This document shows, one piece after another, positions 34,443-42,238 of a DNA stretch of 54,561 bases. Position 1 is the first letter of the stretch; each line of letters begins with the position of its first letter. The position numbers were made by a program, and so were the translations under genes. The stretch spans positions 1 through 54,561 of the forward strand of contig JAUNGG010000024.1 in assembly GCA_030524635.1 (NCBI GenBank), written 5' to 3'. Source of the DNA: Lachnospiraceae bacterium. Its GTDB lineage: Bacteria > Bacillota > Clostridia > Lachnospirales > Lachnospiraceae. The notes beneath the pieces were generated by a model. It made no database searches. It was not told where the DNA came from and worked only from the letters and a program-made list of their open reading frames with translations.

Positions 34443-35297
34443 ATGGGATATATCGACTTACATGTTCACTCCAATGCCTCTGACGGCACCCTCTCTCCCA
34501 CCCAGGTAGTAGAACTGGCTGCTGAAAAAGGGCTTGATGCCATTGCATTGACGGATCACGACACCACAGCAGGGATCGAGGAGGCCGTGAAAGCCGCTGG
34601 CCGCACCGGAATCGAACTGGTTCCGGGAATCGAGTTTTCCTGCGTTTATCAGGAAACAGAAATCCATATTTTAGGACTCTATATCAATATCCATGACCCT
34701 GCATTCTCCGCCCAGCTCCAAAAGCTTCTGGATATCCGCAACCAGCGCAATGAAGAAATGATCCGGCGGTTTCAGGCCGACGGCTTCTCCATAACCTTAG
34801 AGGACCTTCAAGCCGGAAATCCGGATACCGTCGTCACCCGCGCCCACTTTGCCCGGATTTTAGCAGAAAAGGGCTACGTCTCTTCTATGGATCAGGCATT
34901 TAAAAAATATCTCCAGTACGGCGGCAAATACTGCCTGCGGAAGGAAAAGATCGCTCCTGAGCATGCCATGAGGATTCTGACAGACAACCATTCCTTCCCT
35001 TCCCTGGCTCACATCATGCAGTACAAGCTTGGATGGGCGGAAAACGAAAAACTGATCGCTTATTTAAAGGATCTGGGACTGCAGGGACTTGAGGTCTACC
35101 ATTCCTCCCACAACGAAGGACAGATCCCGCGCCTTCAGCAGCTGGCGAAGGATTACGGCCTGCTGCCTACCGGAGGTTCCGATTTTCATGGAGCGAATAA
35201 GCCGGATATCCAGATTGGAACTGGGCGGGGCGGACTGCGCCTGTCCCATTACCTGCTGGAAGATATCAAGAAATTCCGCAAAGAGCAGAATTGCTAA
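34443..35297 (+). CDS. PHP-domain phosphoesterase (YciV/RNase AM-like)
   Basis: Metal-dependent phosphoesterase of 284 residues. Metal ligands appear in DLHVHSNASDG, ALTDHDT, GIEFSC and the C-terminal GGSDFHG. The insert VTRAHFARIL.EKGYV matches the group that includes E. coli YciV (RNase AM), which degrades short 5'-phosphorylated oligonucleotides and nucleoside 3',5'-bisphosphates. ATG at 34443 follows AGGAGG by 7 bases; the longer frame from 34350 crosses the promoter. It is transcribed alone, divergently from vanW. A histidinol-phosphatase role is less likely because no his genes are nearby. Confidence 0.9.
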   Translation: MGYIDLHVHSNASDGTLSPTQVVELAAEKGLDAIALTDHDTTAGIEEAVKAAGRTGIELVPGIEFSCVYQETEIHILGLYINIHDPAFSAQLQKLLDIRNQRNEEMIRRFQADGFSITLEDLQAGNPDTVVTRAHFARILAEKGYVSSMDQAFKKYLQYGGKYCLRKEKIAPEHAMRILTDNHSFPSLAHIMQYKLGWAENEKLIAYLKDLGLQGLEVYHSSHNEGQIPRLQQLAKDYGLLPTGGSDFHGANKPDIQIGTGRGGLRLSHYLLEDIKKFRKEQNC

Positions 35298-35343
35298 TTA
35301 GTTTAGCATTTTGTGACGTTGTACAGAAAAATACGCCTTTCCG

Positions 35344-35364
35344 GTGGATTTTCAGTGAAAATCC
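35344..35364 (+). terminator. Hairpin after PHP gene
   Basis: TGGATTTTCA faces TGAAAATCCA-like sequence, giving about nine pairs around a tiny loop, 47 bases after the PHP stop. There is no T-run after it, so termination is uncertain. Confidence 0.35.
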
Positions 35365-35367
35365 AAA

Positions 35368-35397
35368 TTGATTCCGGCTGATTGAAAATGCTATAAT
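35368..35397 (+). promoter_or_regulatory. Promoter of HPr-like small gene
   Basis: TTGATT (35368-35373), 18-base spacer ending in TGC, TATAAT (35392-35397); an extended -10. Confidence 0.8.
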
Positions 35398-35477
35398 GCA
35401 GGCGATTCCTGAAGGGATCAAAAGCAGCTCTTTTAAAATTAACCAGAACATTTTTACCAGAAAGGAGATTTTATCCT

Positions 35478-35714
35478 ATGAAACTTCAGAATATTGAAAA
35501 TGTAGAAAAATTCTTTGAGGTGATAAATTCCTGCAAGGGGCCTGTTGAACTGGTTTCGGCGGAAGGCGACAAAATCAATTTAAAATCAAAGCTGAGCCAG
35601 TGTATGGCCATTGCCGGTATGTTTTCTCACGCATATATCCGTGAGCTGGATCTTGTGGCAACGGAACCGGAAGACGTTGATCGTCTGATCAAATTTATGT
35701 ACCAGGGCGAATAA
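35478..35714 (+). CDS. Small HPr-fold-like protein without the active-site His
   Basis: A 78-residue cytoplasmic protein with AAGGAG well placed before the start. The order of a short helix, then GPVELVSAEGDKINLKSKLS, then ELDLVATEPEDVDRLIKFM resembles the later two thirds of HPr (the strand-NLKS-helix and strand-helix parts). The HPr segment with phosphorylatable His15 and the Ser46 region sequence are not present in canonical form. It is therefore unlikely to act in PTS phosphotransfer. The assignment rests on pattern resemblance only. Its terminator begins inside the last codons. Confidence 0.6.
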   Translation: MKLQNIENVEKFFEVINSCKGPVELVSAEGDKINLKSKLSQCMAIAGMFSHAYIRELDLVATEPEDVDRLIKFMYQGE

Positions 35715-35731
35715 TTCCGCCCTGGTTTTTT
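35701..35731 (+). terminator. Terminator overlapping the end of the HPr-like gene
   Basis: ACCAGGGCG (35701-35709, still coding) pairs with CGCCCTGGT (35718-35726) and is followed by six T. The stop codon lies in the loop. It may also help stop the convergent permease gene. Confidence 0.9.
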
Positions 35732-35745
35732 CGTCCGGTTCCCTG

Positions 35746-36903
35746 CTACCCTCGGTTCTGCTTTCTTTTCGGCGGATTCTTAGCTGCCAGCCCCTTCTTC
35801 TCCAGCCGTCCGTTAACTTCCTCCCGAAGCAGTGCGTACATCACGGAGCACAGCGGAATAAATACCAGCATCCCCACGATGCCAAAGGCGCTTCCGCCGA
35901 TGGTAACTGCCACCAGAACCCAGATCGACGGCAGTCCCACTGAGCCGCCTACCACATGGGGATAGATCAGGTTCCCTTCTATCTGCTGCAGGATAAAAAA
36001 TGTGACCGTAAAAACCAGCGCATCCATAGGATCTGTCACCAGCATGAAAAAGGCACCCACAGCCAGACCGATAAACGCCCCGAAAATGGGGATCAGCGCC
36101 GTAAAGGCAATCAGTACACCGATCAGAAGGGCAAAGGGAAGCCGCAGCACCAGCAGCGTCACAAAGAACATGGCACCCAGGATCACCGCCTCCAGGCACT
36201 GTCCGGTGAGAAAGCTGGAAAAGGTGCGCTCCGTAAGGGCTGCCACCTGAAAGATCTTCTGTGCGGCAGCATCCGGGCAGAAGGCAAGAATCAGCTTTCT
36301 CATCTGGCGTCCCAGATTCTCCTTCTGAAGCAGAATATAAATAGCAAAGATCAGTCCAATACCAAAGGAGGTCACACCGCTGACAATGGACATGGCTGCC
36401 GAGATCGTGCCGGAGAGCACAGAACCGGCGCCATTCTTTAAAAATCCCATTACCTGAGAAAACAGGCTCTGCCAGTCGATCTGGATCGTCTGAATAACCG
36501 CCAAAACTTCCGGGTCACTGGCAAATATCTGCTCCAGCCAGACCTGGGCGCCGGCAAAGAACACCGGTATGTTTCCCTGGAGGATGCGGAAGGTTTCCAG
36601 AAGCTGGGGCGTTACCACGAAACATACCAGCAGCAAAGCCCCCGCCACCCCGATTATCGTAAGAATCAGACTGCAGATCCGCTTCAGATTGACCTTCCTT
36701 ATCCTCAAATGCCCCTCGATAAAGCGCATGGGCACATTCAGGATAAATGCAATCGCAGCCCCCAGAATAAACGGGAACAGCATGTGAAATCCAACACCTG
36801 CAATCGCCAGCACACGGCGGTAATTGATCCCGACCACAACTGCAGCTACCGTAAATACGATCAGGCCGCGCAGCTTTTTTATTGTTTCTGAATTCAATTC
36901 CAT
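35746..36903 (-). CDS. AI-2E family transporter
   Basis: Polytopic membrane protein of 385 residues with seven to eight hydrophobic segments. It has the family's central soluble stretch and the C-terminal motifs PIFGAFIGLAVGAFF and QQIEGNLIYPHVVGGSVGLP. Members are variously exporters of autoinducer-2 or Na+/H+ antiporters, so the function is unresolved. AAGGAG lies about 12 bases before the start. The C-terminal tail is basic and cytoplasmic. Confidence 0.9.
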   Translation of the reverse strand: MELNSETIKKLRGLIVFTVAAVVVGINYRRVLAIAGVGFHMLFPFILGAAIAFILNVPMRFIEGHLRIRKVNLKRICSLILTIIGVAGALLLVCFVVTPQLLETFRILQGNIPVFFAGAQVWLEQIFASDPEVLAVIQTIQIDWQSLFSQVMGFLKNGAGSVLSGTISAAMSIVSGVTSFGIGLIFAIYILLQKENLGRQMRKLILAFCPDAAAQKIFQVAALTERTFSSFLTGQCLEAVILGAMFFVTLLVLRLPFALLIGVLIAFTALIPIFGAFIGLAVGAFFMLVTDPMDALVFTVTFFILQQIEGNLIYPHVVGGSVGLPSIWVLVAVTIGGSAFGIVGMLVFIPLCSVMYALLREEVNGRLEKKGLAAKNPPKRKQNRG

Positions 36904-37116
36904 TAATTAAATGATCTCCTTATTTTTATTTCCCTGTTCTCCATGAAATCGAGAATGCCTCGAACAAGAGCCCTTACATCTGCAAGTTCTTTTCATTATA
37001 ACCGAAGCCTATCCATTCCTCAATATTCCATTTCTTAAATTTTGTTAAATTCAAGGAAACTATGGCAAGCCGTTGCACATATGATGGAGTGTAAAGAAAA
37101 TTATGGAGGATTTAAC

Positions 37117-37353
37117 ATGAGTGATGTAGCAGCAACAAATTGCGGATGTGGATGTGAGTGCCAAACAGGAGGAAATAATTGTTCAAACCTGATCTTCCTG
37201 ATCTTGATCCTGTGCTGCTGTGGCGGCAACAGCGGATGCAACTCCGGATGCTTCGAACATAACTGCGGATGCGGCTTCGGCTTCGGCGGAAACTTCTGCT
37301 GGATTATCATTCTCCTGTGCTGCTGCGGCGGCAATGGCGGATTCTTCTGCTAA
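37117..37353 (+). CDS. High-cysteine small protein (chorion-class HCB-like)
   Basis: A 78-residue protein with 17 Cys and about 18 Gly. It starts at ATG 37117 with GGAGG 8 bases upstream; an open frame from 37042 has no ribosome site. The architecture is CGCGCEC, a hydrophobic stretch (NLIFLILIL) ending in CCCGG, a Cys/Gly/Asn core, then a second hydrophobic stretch (CWIIILL) again ending in CCCGG. This two-fold pattern resembles the Lachnospiraceae proteins labelled chorion class high-cysteine protein 13. Function unknown; membrane insertion, disulfide-bonded surface layer or spore-coat roles are all conceivable. Confidence 0.8.
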   Translation: MSDVAATNCGCGCECQTGGNNCSNLIFLILILCCCGGNSGCNSGCFEHNCGCGFGFGGNFCWIIILLCCCGGNGGFFC

Positions 37354-37372
37354 TTCTGCAAGGCCATTGCGT

Positions 37373-37417
37373 GAGGCGCGCAGCAATCTTTTTGTGATGC
37401 AGAACATGGCGCGCCTC
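37373..37417. repeat. GC-rich inverted repeat after high-cysteine gene
   Basis: GAGGCGCGC (37373-37381) and GCGCGCCTC (37409-37417) are perfect 9-base arms around 27 bases. There is no T-run after it. Apart from this and the next hairpin, 37354-37600 shows nothing. Confidence 0.45.
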
Positions 37418-37551
37418 CCATAAGCGCATCTCATCCAGGCATGTCAAGACGCACTGAAATTCTAAACCGGACCGTGCCTGCTAATCTGGCTTTCTGGCTT
37501 CTAAGGCACAAAAAATCCGGTTCCTGACAGCTTCATTCTGTCACCTTGCAT

Positions 37552-37578
37552 AAGGCATCCGATTTTCCCGGATGCCTT
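37552..37578 (+). terminator. Terminator between convergent small genes
   Basis: AAGGCATCCG pairs with CGGATGCCTT (10 bp), followed by TTCTGCTGTTT. It lies between the high-cysteine gene and the minus-strand small protein and may serve both. Confidence 0.6.
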
Positions 37579-37600
37579 TCTGCTGTTTGCTGCTGAATCG

Positions 37601-37753
37601 TTACTTTAATTCTTTGTTTCCCTCTGTTTTCTCCAGGCTTTTGTTTCCCTGACGCCGTTCCAGCTCCTCTAAGCGCTTTCTGCGGCGTTCCATACAATCC
37701 TCATCTATTTCATATACGGCATTGCCGTCTATCACCAGTTTCATACAAATCAT
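37601..37753 (-). CDS. Small charged protein, 50 residues
   Basis: Starts at ATG 37753, with AAGGAGG 9 bases upstream; the longer open frame to 37942 overlaps the divergent gene and has no ribosome site. The sequence MICMKLVIDGNAVYEIDEDC is followed by a highly charged helix rich in Arg, Glu and Lys. No domain is recognised. The clear ribosome site and position support it as a real gene. Confidence 0.6.
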   Translation of the reverse strand: MICMKLVIDGNAVYEIDEDCMERRRKRLEELERRQGNKSLEKTEGNKELK

Positions 37754-37885
37754 TTCTGAAAACCTCCTTATAAAATTATGATATGCAGCAGAATAAATCC
37801 GTTGCACCACACATAATATTAAGAGCAAAGGTAACTGTAACGATGTGGAACAGTTGCAGACCAAAAAAGATTGGGATGGTAAAGG

Positions 37886-38392
37886 ATGGAAAAAGATGAT
37901 TTGAAACTTACAGACCTGGATTATCTGATCGGCGACCATCATCTCCAGATGATAAAAGCAGCCCTTCCCTATGTTCAGATTTCCCAGCAGAAATATCTGT
38001 CACTTTTTGTAAAAAGCAATGAGCTGATGCGCACCATGGAGCTGTTCCGGGAAGGTCCGGAGGGAGAGATGGGAATCTGCTCCGTGGAGCAGGATAAATC
38101 CTCTCCCATAGAAATGCTGAATGCCATGAAGCCCTACGGGACCAAGCAGGAGCAGGACATGATCGATGTGATCATTAATATCATGCAGGGCTTCCAGATC
38201 CGCAGGAATTATCAGGACAGCGTCTCCTCCGCCCCGCCGGATTCATCTGTATCGGCAGCCTCTGCCGCTGAAAACAGCATTCCCTCGGCTGTCATGATGC
38301 TAGAAAAGCTTAAAGCCCTTCTTCCGCCGGAGCAGCAGAGCCGGCTGGAAAATATTCAGCTTATGATGCAGACGATGCAGGCCTTTACATAG
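37886..38392 (+). CDS. Conserved hypothetical protein, 168 residues
   Basis: Soluble, mainly helical. The N-terminal ~65 residues (KLTDLDYLIGDHHLQMIKAA, then a Lys/Leu-rich helix) look like a compact domain, followed by a region of helices and a Ser/Ala/Pro linker (about 112-130). A C-terminal helix (AVMMLEKLKALLPPEQQSRL) is Met- and Gln-rich. No enzyme motif is present. The ATG is the first possible start after an in-frame stop, with only AAAGG touching it, so initiation is unusual. The next gene, 78 bases on, is also a helical unknown and probably co-transcribed. Confidence 0.7.
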   Translation: MEKDDLKLTDLDYLIGDHHLQMIKAALPYVQISQQKYLSLFVKSNELMRTMELFREGPEGEMGICSVEQDKSSPIEMLNAMKPYGTKQEQDMIDVIINIMQGFQIRRNYQDSVSSAPPDSSVSAASAAENSIPSAVMMLEKLKALLPPEQQSRLENIQLMMQTMQAFT

Positions 38393-38470
38393 CAGAAACA
38401 AACAAGTTATCGCAATCGGCTCATAAGTGATCCTAGTAAGGGAATCGATTCAAAAAGAAAGGAACCAATT

Positions 38471-38752
38471 ATGGAGAAATCATGGAAAAATGACCCGCGC
38501 CTGCAGGGAATGAATCCTCAAAAGCTGGATCTGCTGATCTCATTTTCAAACCGTCTGGCAAAAATGCCGAAGAATCAGCTTTTAAGCGCCTTTGTGGATT
38601 TTAACCTGGAAGCGCAGAAGAAGGGACTGCAGTTCACAGACCAGGAAACCGAGCTGATCACAGAGATCCTGACAGAAAACCTGTCTGACAGCGACCGGAA
38701 AAAGCTGGACACTCTGCGGCTCCTGTCGAAAAAGCTGTCGCGGCAGAAGTAA
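38471..38752 (+). CDS. Conserved hypothetical protein, 93 residues
   Basis: Small soluble helical protein with AAAGGAA before the start. It begins with PRLQGMNPQKLDLLISFSNR and contains LTENLSDSDRKKLDTLRLL near the end. The pattern of a Met/Pro-containing start followed by leucine-rich helices resembles the C-terminal helix of the preceding protein, so the two may belong to one small family. No function can be given. Confidence 0.7.
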   Translation: MEKSWKNDPRLQGMNPQKLDLLISFSNRLAKMPKNQLLSAFVDFNLEAQKKGLQFTDQETELITEILTENLSDSDRKKLDTLRLLSKKLSRQK

Positions 38753-38792
38753 AAACTGACATGTTACAATCATGCTTCTATTCTCCTACCGC

Positions 38793-38838
38793 AAAAGCAG
38801 TGCAGGCAATCAGGAATCCGACCACCTGCACTGCTTTT
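38793..38838. terminator. Bidirectional terminator
   Basis: AAAAGCAGTGCAGG pairs with CCTGCACTGCTTTT (14 bp). The plus side continues CATTTTT and the minus side ends CTTTTGC. It separates the small plus-strand genes from the convergent peptide ABC operon. Confidence 0.85.
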
Positions 38839-38855
38839 CATTTTTCCCGGCTTCC

Positions 38856-40418
38856 TTATTTCATTTCAGCCATCCGGTTTTCATCCAGCGCTGCCGCCAG
38901 AAGCTGCCTGGTATACTCCGCCTTCGGATGATCACAGATCTCCCTTCCATCCCCGATCTCCAGGATCTTCCCTTCATACAGCACTGCCGCCCGGTGGCAG
39001 ATCCTGCGTACAAGACTGAGATCATGGGTGATAAATAAGATGGCAGTCTTCTTTTCCCGGTTGATTTTCAGAAGCAATTCCAAAATTTGTGCCTGGATTG
39101 TAATATCCAGCGCCGATACCGGCTCGTCCGCGATCAGGAGCCTTGCATTCATGGACAATGCAAGCCCAATACTGATCCGCTGCCGCTGCCCGCCGGAAAG
39201 CTCGCGGGGATACCGTTTCGCAAAGGATGCATCCAGCCCGATATCCTGCAGCATTTCTGTGACCATCTGCTTCCGCTCTGCCCGGCTTCGGATCCCGCGG
39301 ACCTTCAGCGGCTCCTCCAGGATCCAGCCGATCGTTCTGGCAGGATTCAGTGAGCCGAAGGGATCCTGAAACACCATCTGCGGACCAGTCTCCCCGCCTG
39401 TCACAATCTGGCCTTCATATTCCTTATGAAGACCAGTGATCGTTCTGGCAAGTGTGGATTTTCCGCATCCGCTCTCCCCTACGATACCAAAGATCTCACC
39501 TTCCCGTACATCAAAGCTGACATCGGAAAGCACCTGCTTTTTTCCCTGGTTTCTTCCAGGCAGCAGTGCCCTATTCTTATAATGTACATTTAAATTTCGG
39601 ACGGAAAGCACCGTCTTTTCGGTCCGGAAATCGCCGGTACGCTCTACTGATGCCCCTACCAGCTTTTTCGTATAAGCATGCTCCGGTGTTTCAAATACCT
39701 TTTTAACCGTCCCTTCCTCCAGGATTCTTCCGCCCCGCATCACCAGTACCCGGTCGCACACCTGTCGGATCACCTTCAAGTCATGGGAAATGAACAGGAC
39801 GGAGATCTGCCGCTCCTGATGAAGCGTCCGAATCAGCTCCAGGATCTGTGCCTGCACCAGCACATCCAGCGCCGTAGTGGGTTCATCCGCGATCAGCAGC
39901 GACGGTGTGTGGATCATGGCCATCGCCAGCATTGCCCTCTGGCGCATTCCGCCGGAAAGCTCATGGGGATACTTATCATAAATCCCTTCTGCATCTGAAA
40001 GGCCCACCCTTCTTAGCGTCTCCAACGTCCGTTCCCGGATCTCATCTGACGGCAGATTGGTGTGGAGCTTTAAGCTTTCCGCCACCTGCATGCCTACCTT
40101 TAATACCGGGTTTAATGAGGTCATCGGTTCCTGGAACACCATCCCTAAGCCGTTTCCGCGGATCTGGTTTCTCTCCTCCTCCGACAGGCTTAAAAGCTCC
40201 TTTCCCTGAAAAAGGATCCTTCCAGACACCTTCGCATCCTCCGGCTGGATCCCCATAACGGTCAGTGCCGTCATGGATTTCCCGGAACCAGACTCTCCTA
40301 CTACACCCAGAATCTCACCTTTCTTCACAGTAAAGGAGATATGATCCACTGCTGTTTTCTGATGTCCGCCCTCCGCAAAGGTGACAGAAAGATTTTGTAC
40401 CTCCAGCAATGCTTCCAT
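38856..40418 (-). CDS. Fused dipeptide/oligopeptide ABC ATPase (DppD-DppF type)
   Basis: Single 520-residue protein carrying both ATPase cassettes of a peptide importer. The first half has GESGSGKSMT, LSGGMRQRAM and LLIADEPTTALD; the second has GESGCGKSTL, LSGGQRQRIS and LLIADEPVSALD. Each half has the family's C-terminal tail with YTKKLV or YTRQLL. Such fusions are known (YejF, GsiA). It is last in an operon after the binding protein and two permeases, with AGGAGG before the start. Confidence 0.95.
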   Translation of the reverse strand: MEALLEVQNLSVTFAEGGHQKTAVDHISFTVKKGEILGVVGESGSGKSMTALTVMGIQPEDAKVSGRILFQGKELLSLSEEERNQIRGNGLGMVFQEPMTSLNPVLKVGMQVAESLKLHTNLPSDEIRERTLETLRRVGLSDAEGIYDKYPHELSGGMRQRAMLAMAMIHTPSLLIADEPTTALDVLVQAQILELIRTLHQERQISVLFISHDLKVIRQVCDRVLVMRGGRILEEGTVKKVFETPEHAYTKKLVGASVERTGDFRTEKTVLSVRNLNVHYKNRALLPGRNQGKKQVLSDVSFDVREGEIFGIVGESGCGKSTLARTITGLHKEYEGQIVTGGETGPQMVFQDPFGSLNPARTIGWILEEPLKVRGIRSRAERKQMVTEMLQDIGLDASFAKRYPRELSGGQRQRISIGLALSMNARLLIADEPVSALDITIQAQILELLLKINREKKTAILFITHDLSLVRRICHRAAVLYEGKILEIGDGREICDHPKAEYTRQLLAAALDENRMAEMK

Positions 40419-40442
40419 AGCCGCCTCCTGTTTTATATTTGT

Positions 40443-41240
40443 TTATTTGTACTGCAGTCCTTCATTGATCAGCGCAAATCCAAGAATAATCAGAATGATC
40501 ACCACCCCCGGAAACAGGCCGTACCATGGATTAATACTCAGGTAGGACTGGGCCTCTGAAAGCATCCGCCCCAGGCTGGGGATCGGCGGCTGCACGCCAA
40601 GTCCCAGATAGCTCATGCCCGCCTCCGAAAGCACTGCATTGTTAAAGGTAACGGTCAGTGTGGATAAAATACTGATCACCGCATTGGGAAGGATATGAGA
40701 AAAGATGATCCGAACCGGCTTTACGCCCATCACTTTGGCGCTTCTCACAAAATCAAGGTCGCGGCACCGGATCACCTCGCTTCTCACGATCCGCACAAAA
40801 GGCGGAATATAAAGGATACCCAGAGCAGCGATCAGGTTCCCCGTCCCGGCTCCCAGAAAGCTGATAAAGATCAGCGCCAGCAGGATGCTGGGAAATGCCA
40901 GGATCATATTCACCACACCCATCACCACCTCATCAAAAAGGCCTCCGTAATACCCGGTAACAGCGCCGAGAATAATGCCGAAAAAGGCACCGATGGCCAC
41001 CGATGTAAAGGCAGTGAGAAAGGTGATCCCGCTGCCGTTCATCACCCGGCTTAACACATCCCGGCCGAAATTATCGGTCCCCATGGGATGCAGCAGACAG
41101 GGCGCCAGATTTACCGCGGAGGAATCCATCTCTGTCGTTGAGTAGGGCGTCCAGAACTGGGCCAGAATGGCCGCCGCCAGAATCACGCCGGTTATGGAAA
41201 GCCCGATGATCAGATTCCAGTTTTTCTTCCTTCTCATCAT
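40443..41240 (-). CDS. Peptide ABC permease, DppC-like
   Basis: Membrane subunit of 265 residues with about six helices. It has the N-terminal oligopeptide-permease segment (HPMGTDNFGRDVLSRV) and the coupling loop with EAGMSYLGLGVQPPIPSLGRML, both diagnostic of DppC/OppC. Its ATG overlaps the stop of the DppB gene by four bases (ATGA), so the two are translationally coupled. Confidence 0.94.
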   Translation of the reverse strand: MMRRKKNWNLIIGLSITGVILAAAILAQFWTPYSTTEMDSSAVNLAPCLLHPMGTDNFGRDVLSRVMNGSGITFLTAFTSVAIGAFFGIILGAVTGYYGGLFDEVVMGVVNMILAFPSILLALIFISFLGAGTGNLIAALGILYIPPFVRIVRSEVIRCRDLDFVRSAKVMGVKPVRIIFSHILPNAVISILSTLTVTFNNAVLSEAGMSYLGLGVQPPIPSLGRMLSEAQSYLSINPWYGLFPGVVIILIILGFALINEGLQYK

Positions 41241-42190
41241 CCCTGATCTCCCTTCACCCTCGGATCTGCAATCTGATACAGCACATCCACCGCAAAATTC
41301 ATAATCACTACGATCGCCGTAATGTAGATCACGATCGCCTGCACCACCGGATAATCTCTGGCTGAAATAGAGGATACCAAAAGCCGCCCCACGCCCGGAA
41401 CGCTGAATACCTGCTCCACGATAATGCTTCCTGCCAGCACCTGGGCCGCGATCATTGCCCCGAAGGTGATCACCGGAATCAATGCATTCCGCAGAACATG
41501 CACATACAGGATCCGGTCCTTGCCGTTTCCCTTGCTCCTTGCCGTCCGCACATATTCCTTTTTCATTTCGCCCAGCACCGCATTGCGGATAAACCGGATC
41601 ACCATGGCCCCTTTTGGAAGTGCAATCGCCATGGCCGGAAAGATCAGATAGCGGACCGAAGCCCAGAAATCCTCCGAGGGAGAGATAAATTTTCCAGGCT
41701 GGAACATATGCAGGGCGATCCCAAACAGATACGTTAAAAGGATCCCCAAGAAGAAGGAGGGAATCGCCATCACCACCTGAACAAGCTGGCTGATCACCGT
41801 ATCCTGCCAGCGGTTCCTAAACCGGACGCTAAGCAGCGCCAGCGGCACAGAAAACGCAAACATCATAATCAATGCGATCACGGCCAGAAGCACAGTAACC
41901 GGAAGCCGGTCCTCCAAAAGCTCCTGCACCGTGATGCCGCTGTACCGGAGGGATTCTCCGAAATCACCATGTATGGCATCAAAAACCCAGGAAGCATACC
42001 GCTCTGTGATCGGACGATTCAATCCCATCTCCTCCCGCAGCGCCTCAATCTGCTCCTGGGTCGCTTCTGTTCCCAATCTGGAAACAGAGGCATCTCCGGG
42101 AATTACCGAAAATGCCCCAAAGGTCATTGCAGAAATCAATAATAGTGTAATAATGAGAGTAACAAATTTTCTTGTAATATATTTCATCAT
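41237..42190 (-). CDS. Peptide ABC permease, DppB-like
   Basis: Membrane subunit of 317 residues with six helices. The N-terminal hairpin (GDFGESLRYSG) and the coupling region YVRTARSKGNGKDRILYVHVLRNA-type sequence with FSVPGVGRLLV identify the DppB/OppB group. No convincing Shine-Dalgarno sequence precedes either of the two tandem ATG codons, 48 bases after the binding-protein stop; this could lower expression of the membrane subunits. Confidence 0.94.
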   Translation of the reverse strand: MMKYITRKFVTLIITLLLISAMTFGAFSVIPGDASVSRLGTEATQEQIEALREEMGLNRPITERYASWVFDAIHGDFGESLRYSGITVQELLEDRLPVTVLLAVIALIMMFAFSVPLALLSVRFRNRWQDTVISQLVQVVMAIPSFFLGILLTYLFGIALHMFQPGKFISPSEDFWASVRYLIFPAMAIALPKGAMVIRFIRNAVLGEMKKEYVRTARSKGNGKDRILYVHVLRNALIPVITFGAMIAAQVLAGSIIVEQVFSVPGVGRLLVSSISARDYPVVQAIVIYITAIVVIMNFAVDVLYQIADPRVKGDQG

Positions 42191-42238
42191 GTTTGTTTTG
42201 CTTGTAACGATTTTAAATGAGTTGCGTTTTCGCTGCTT

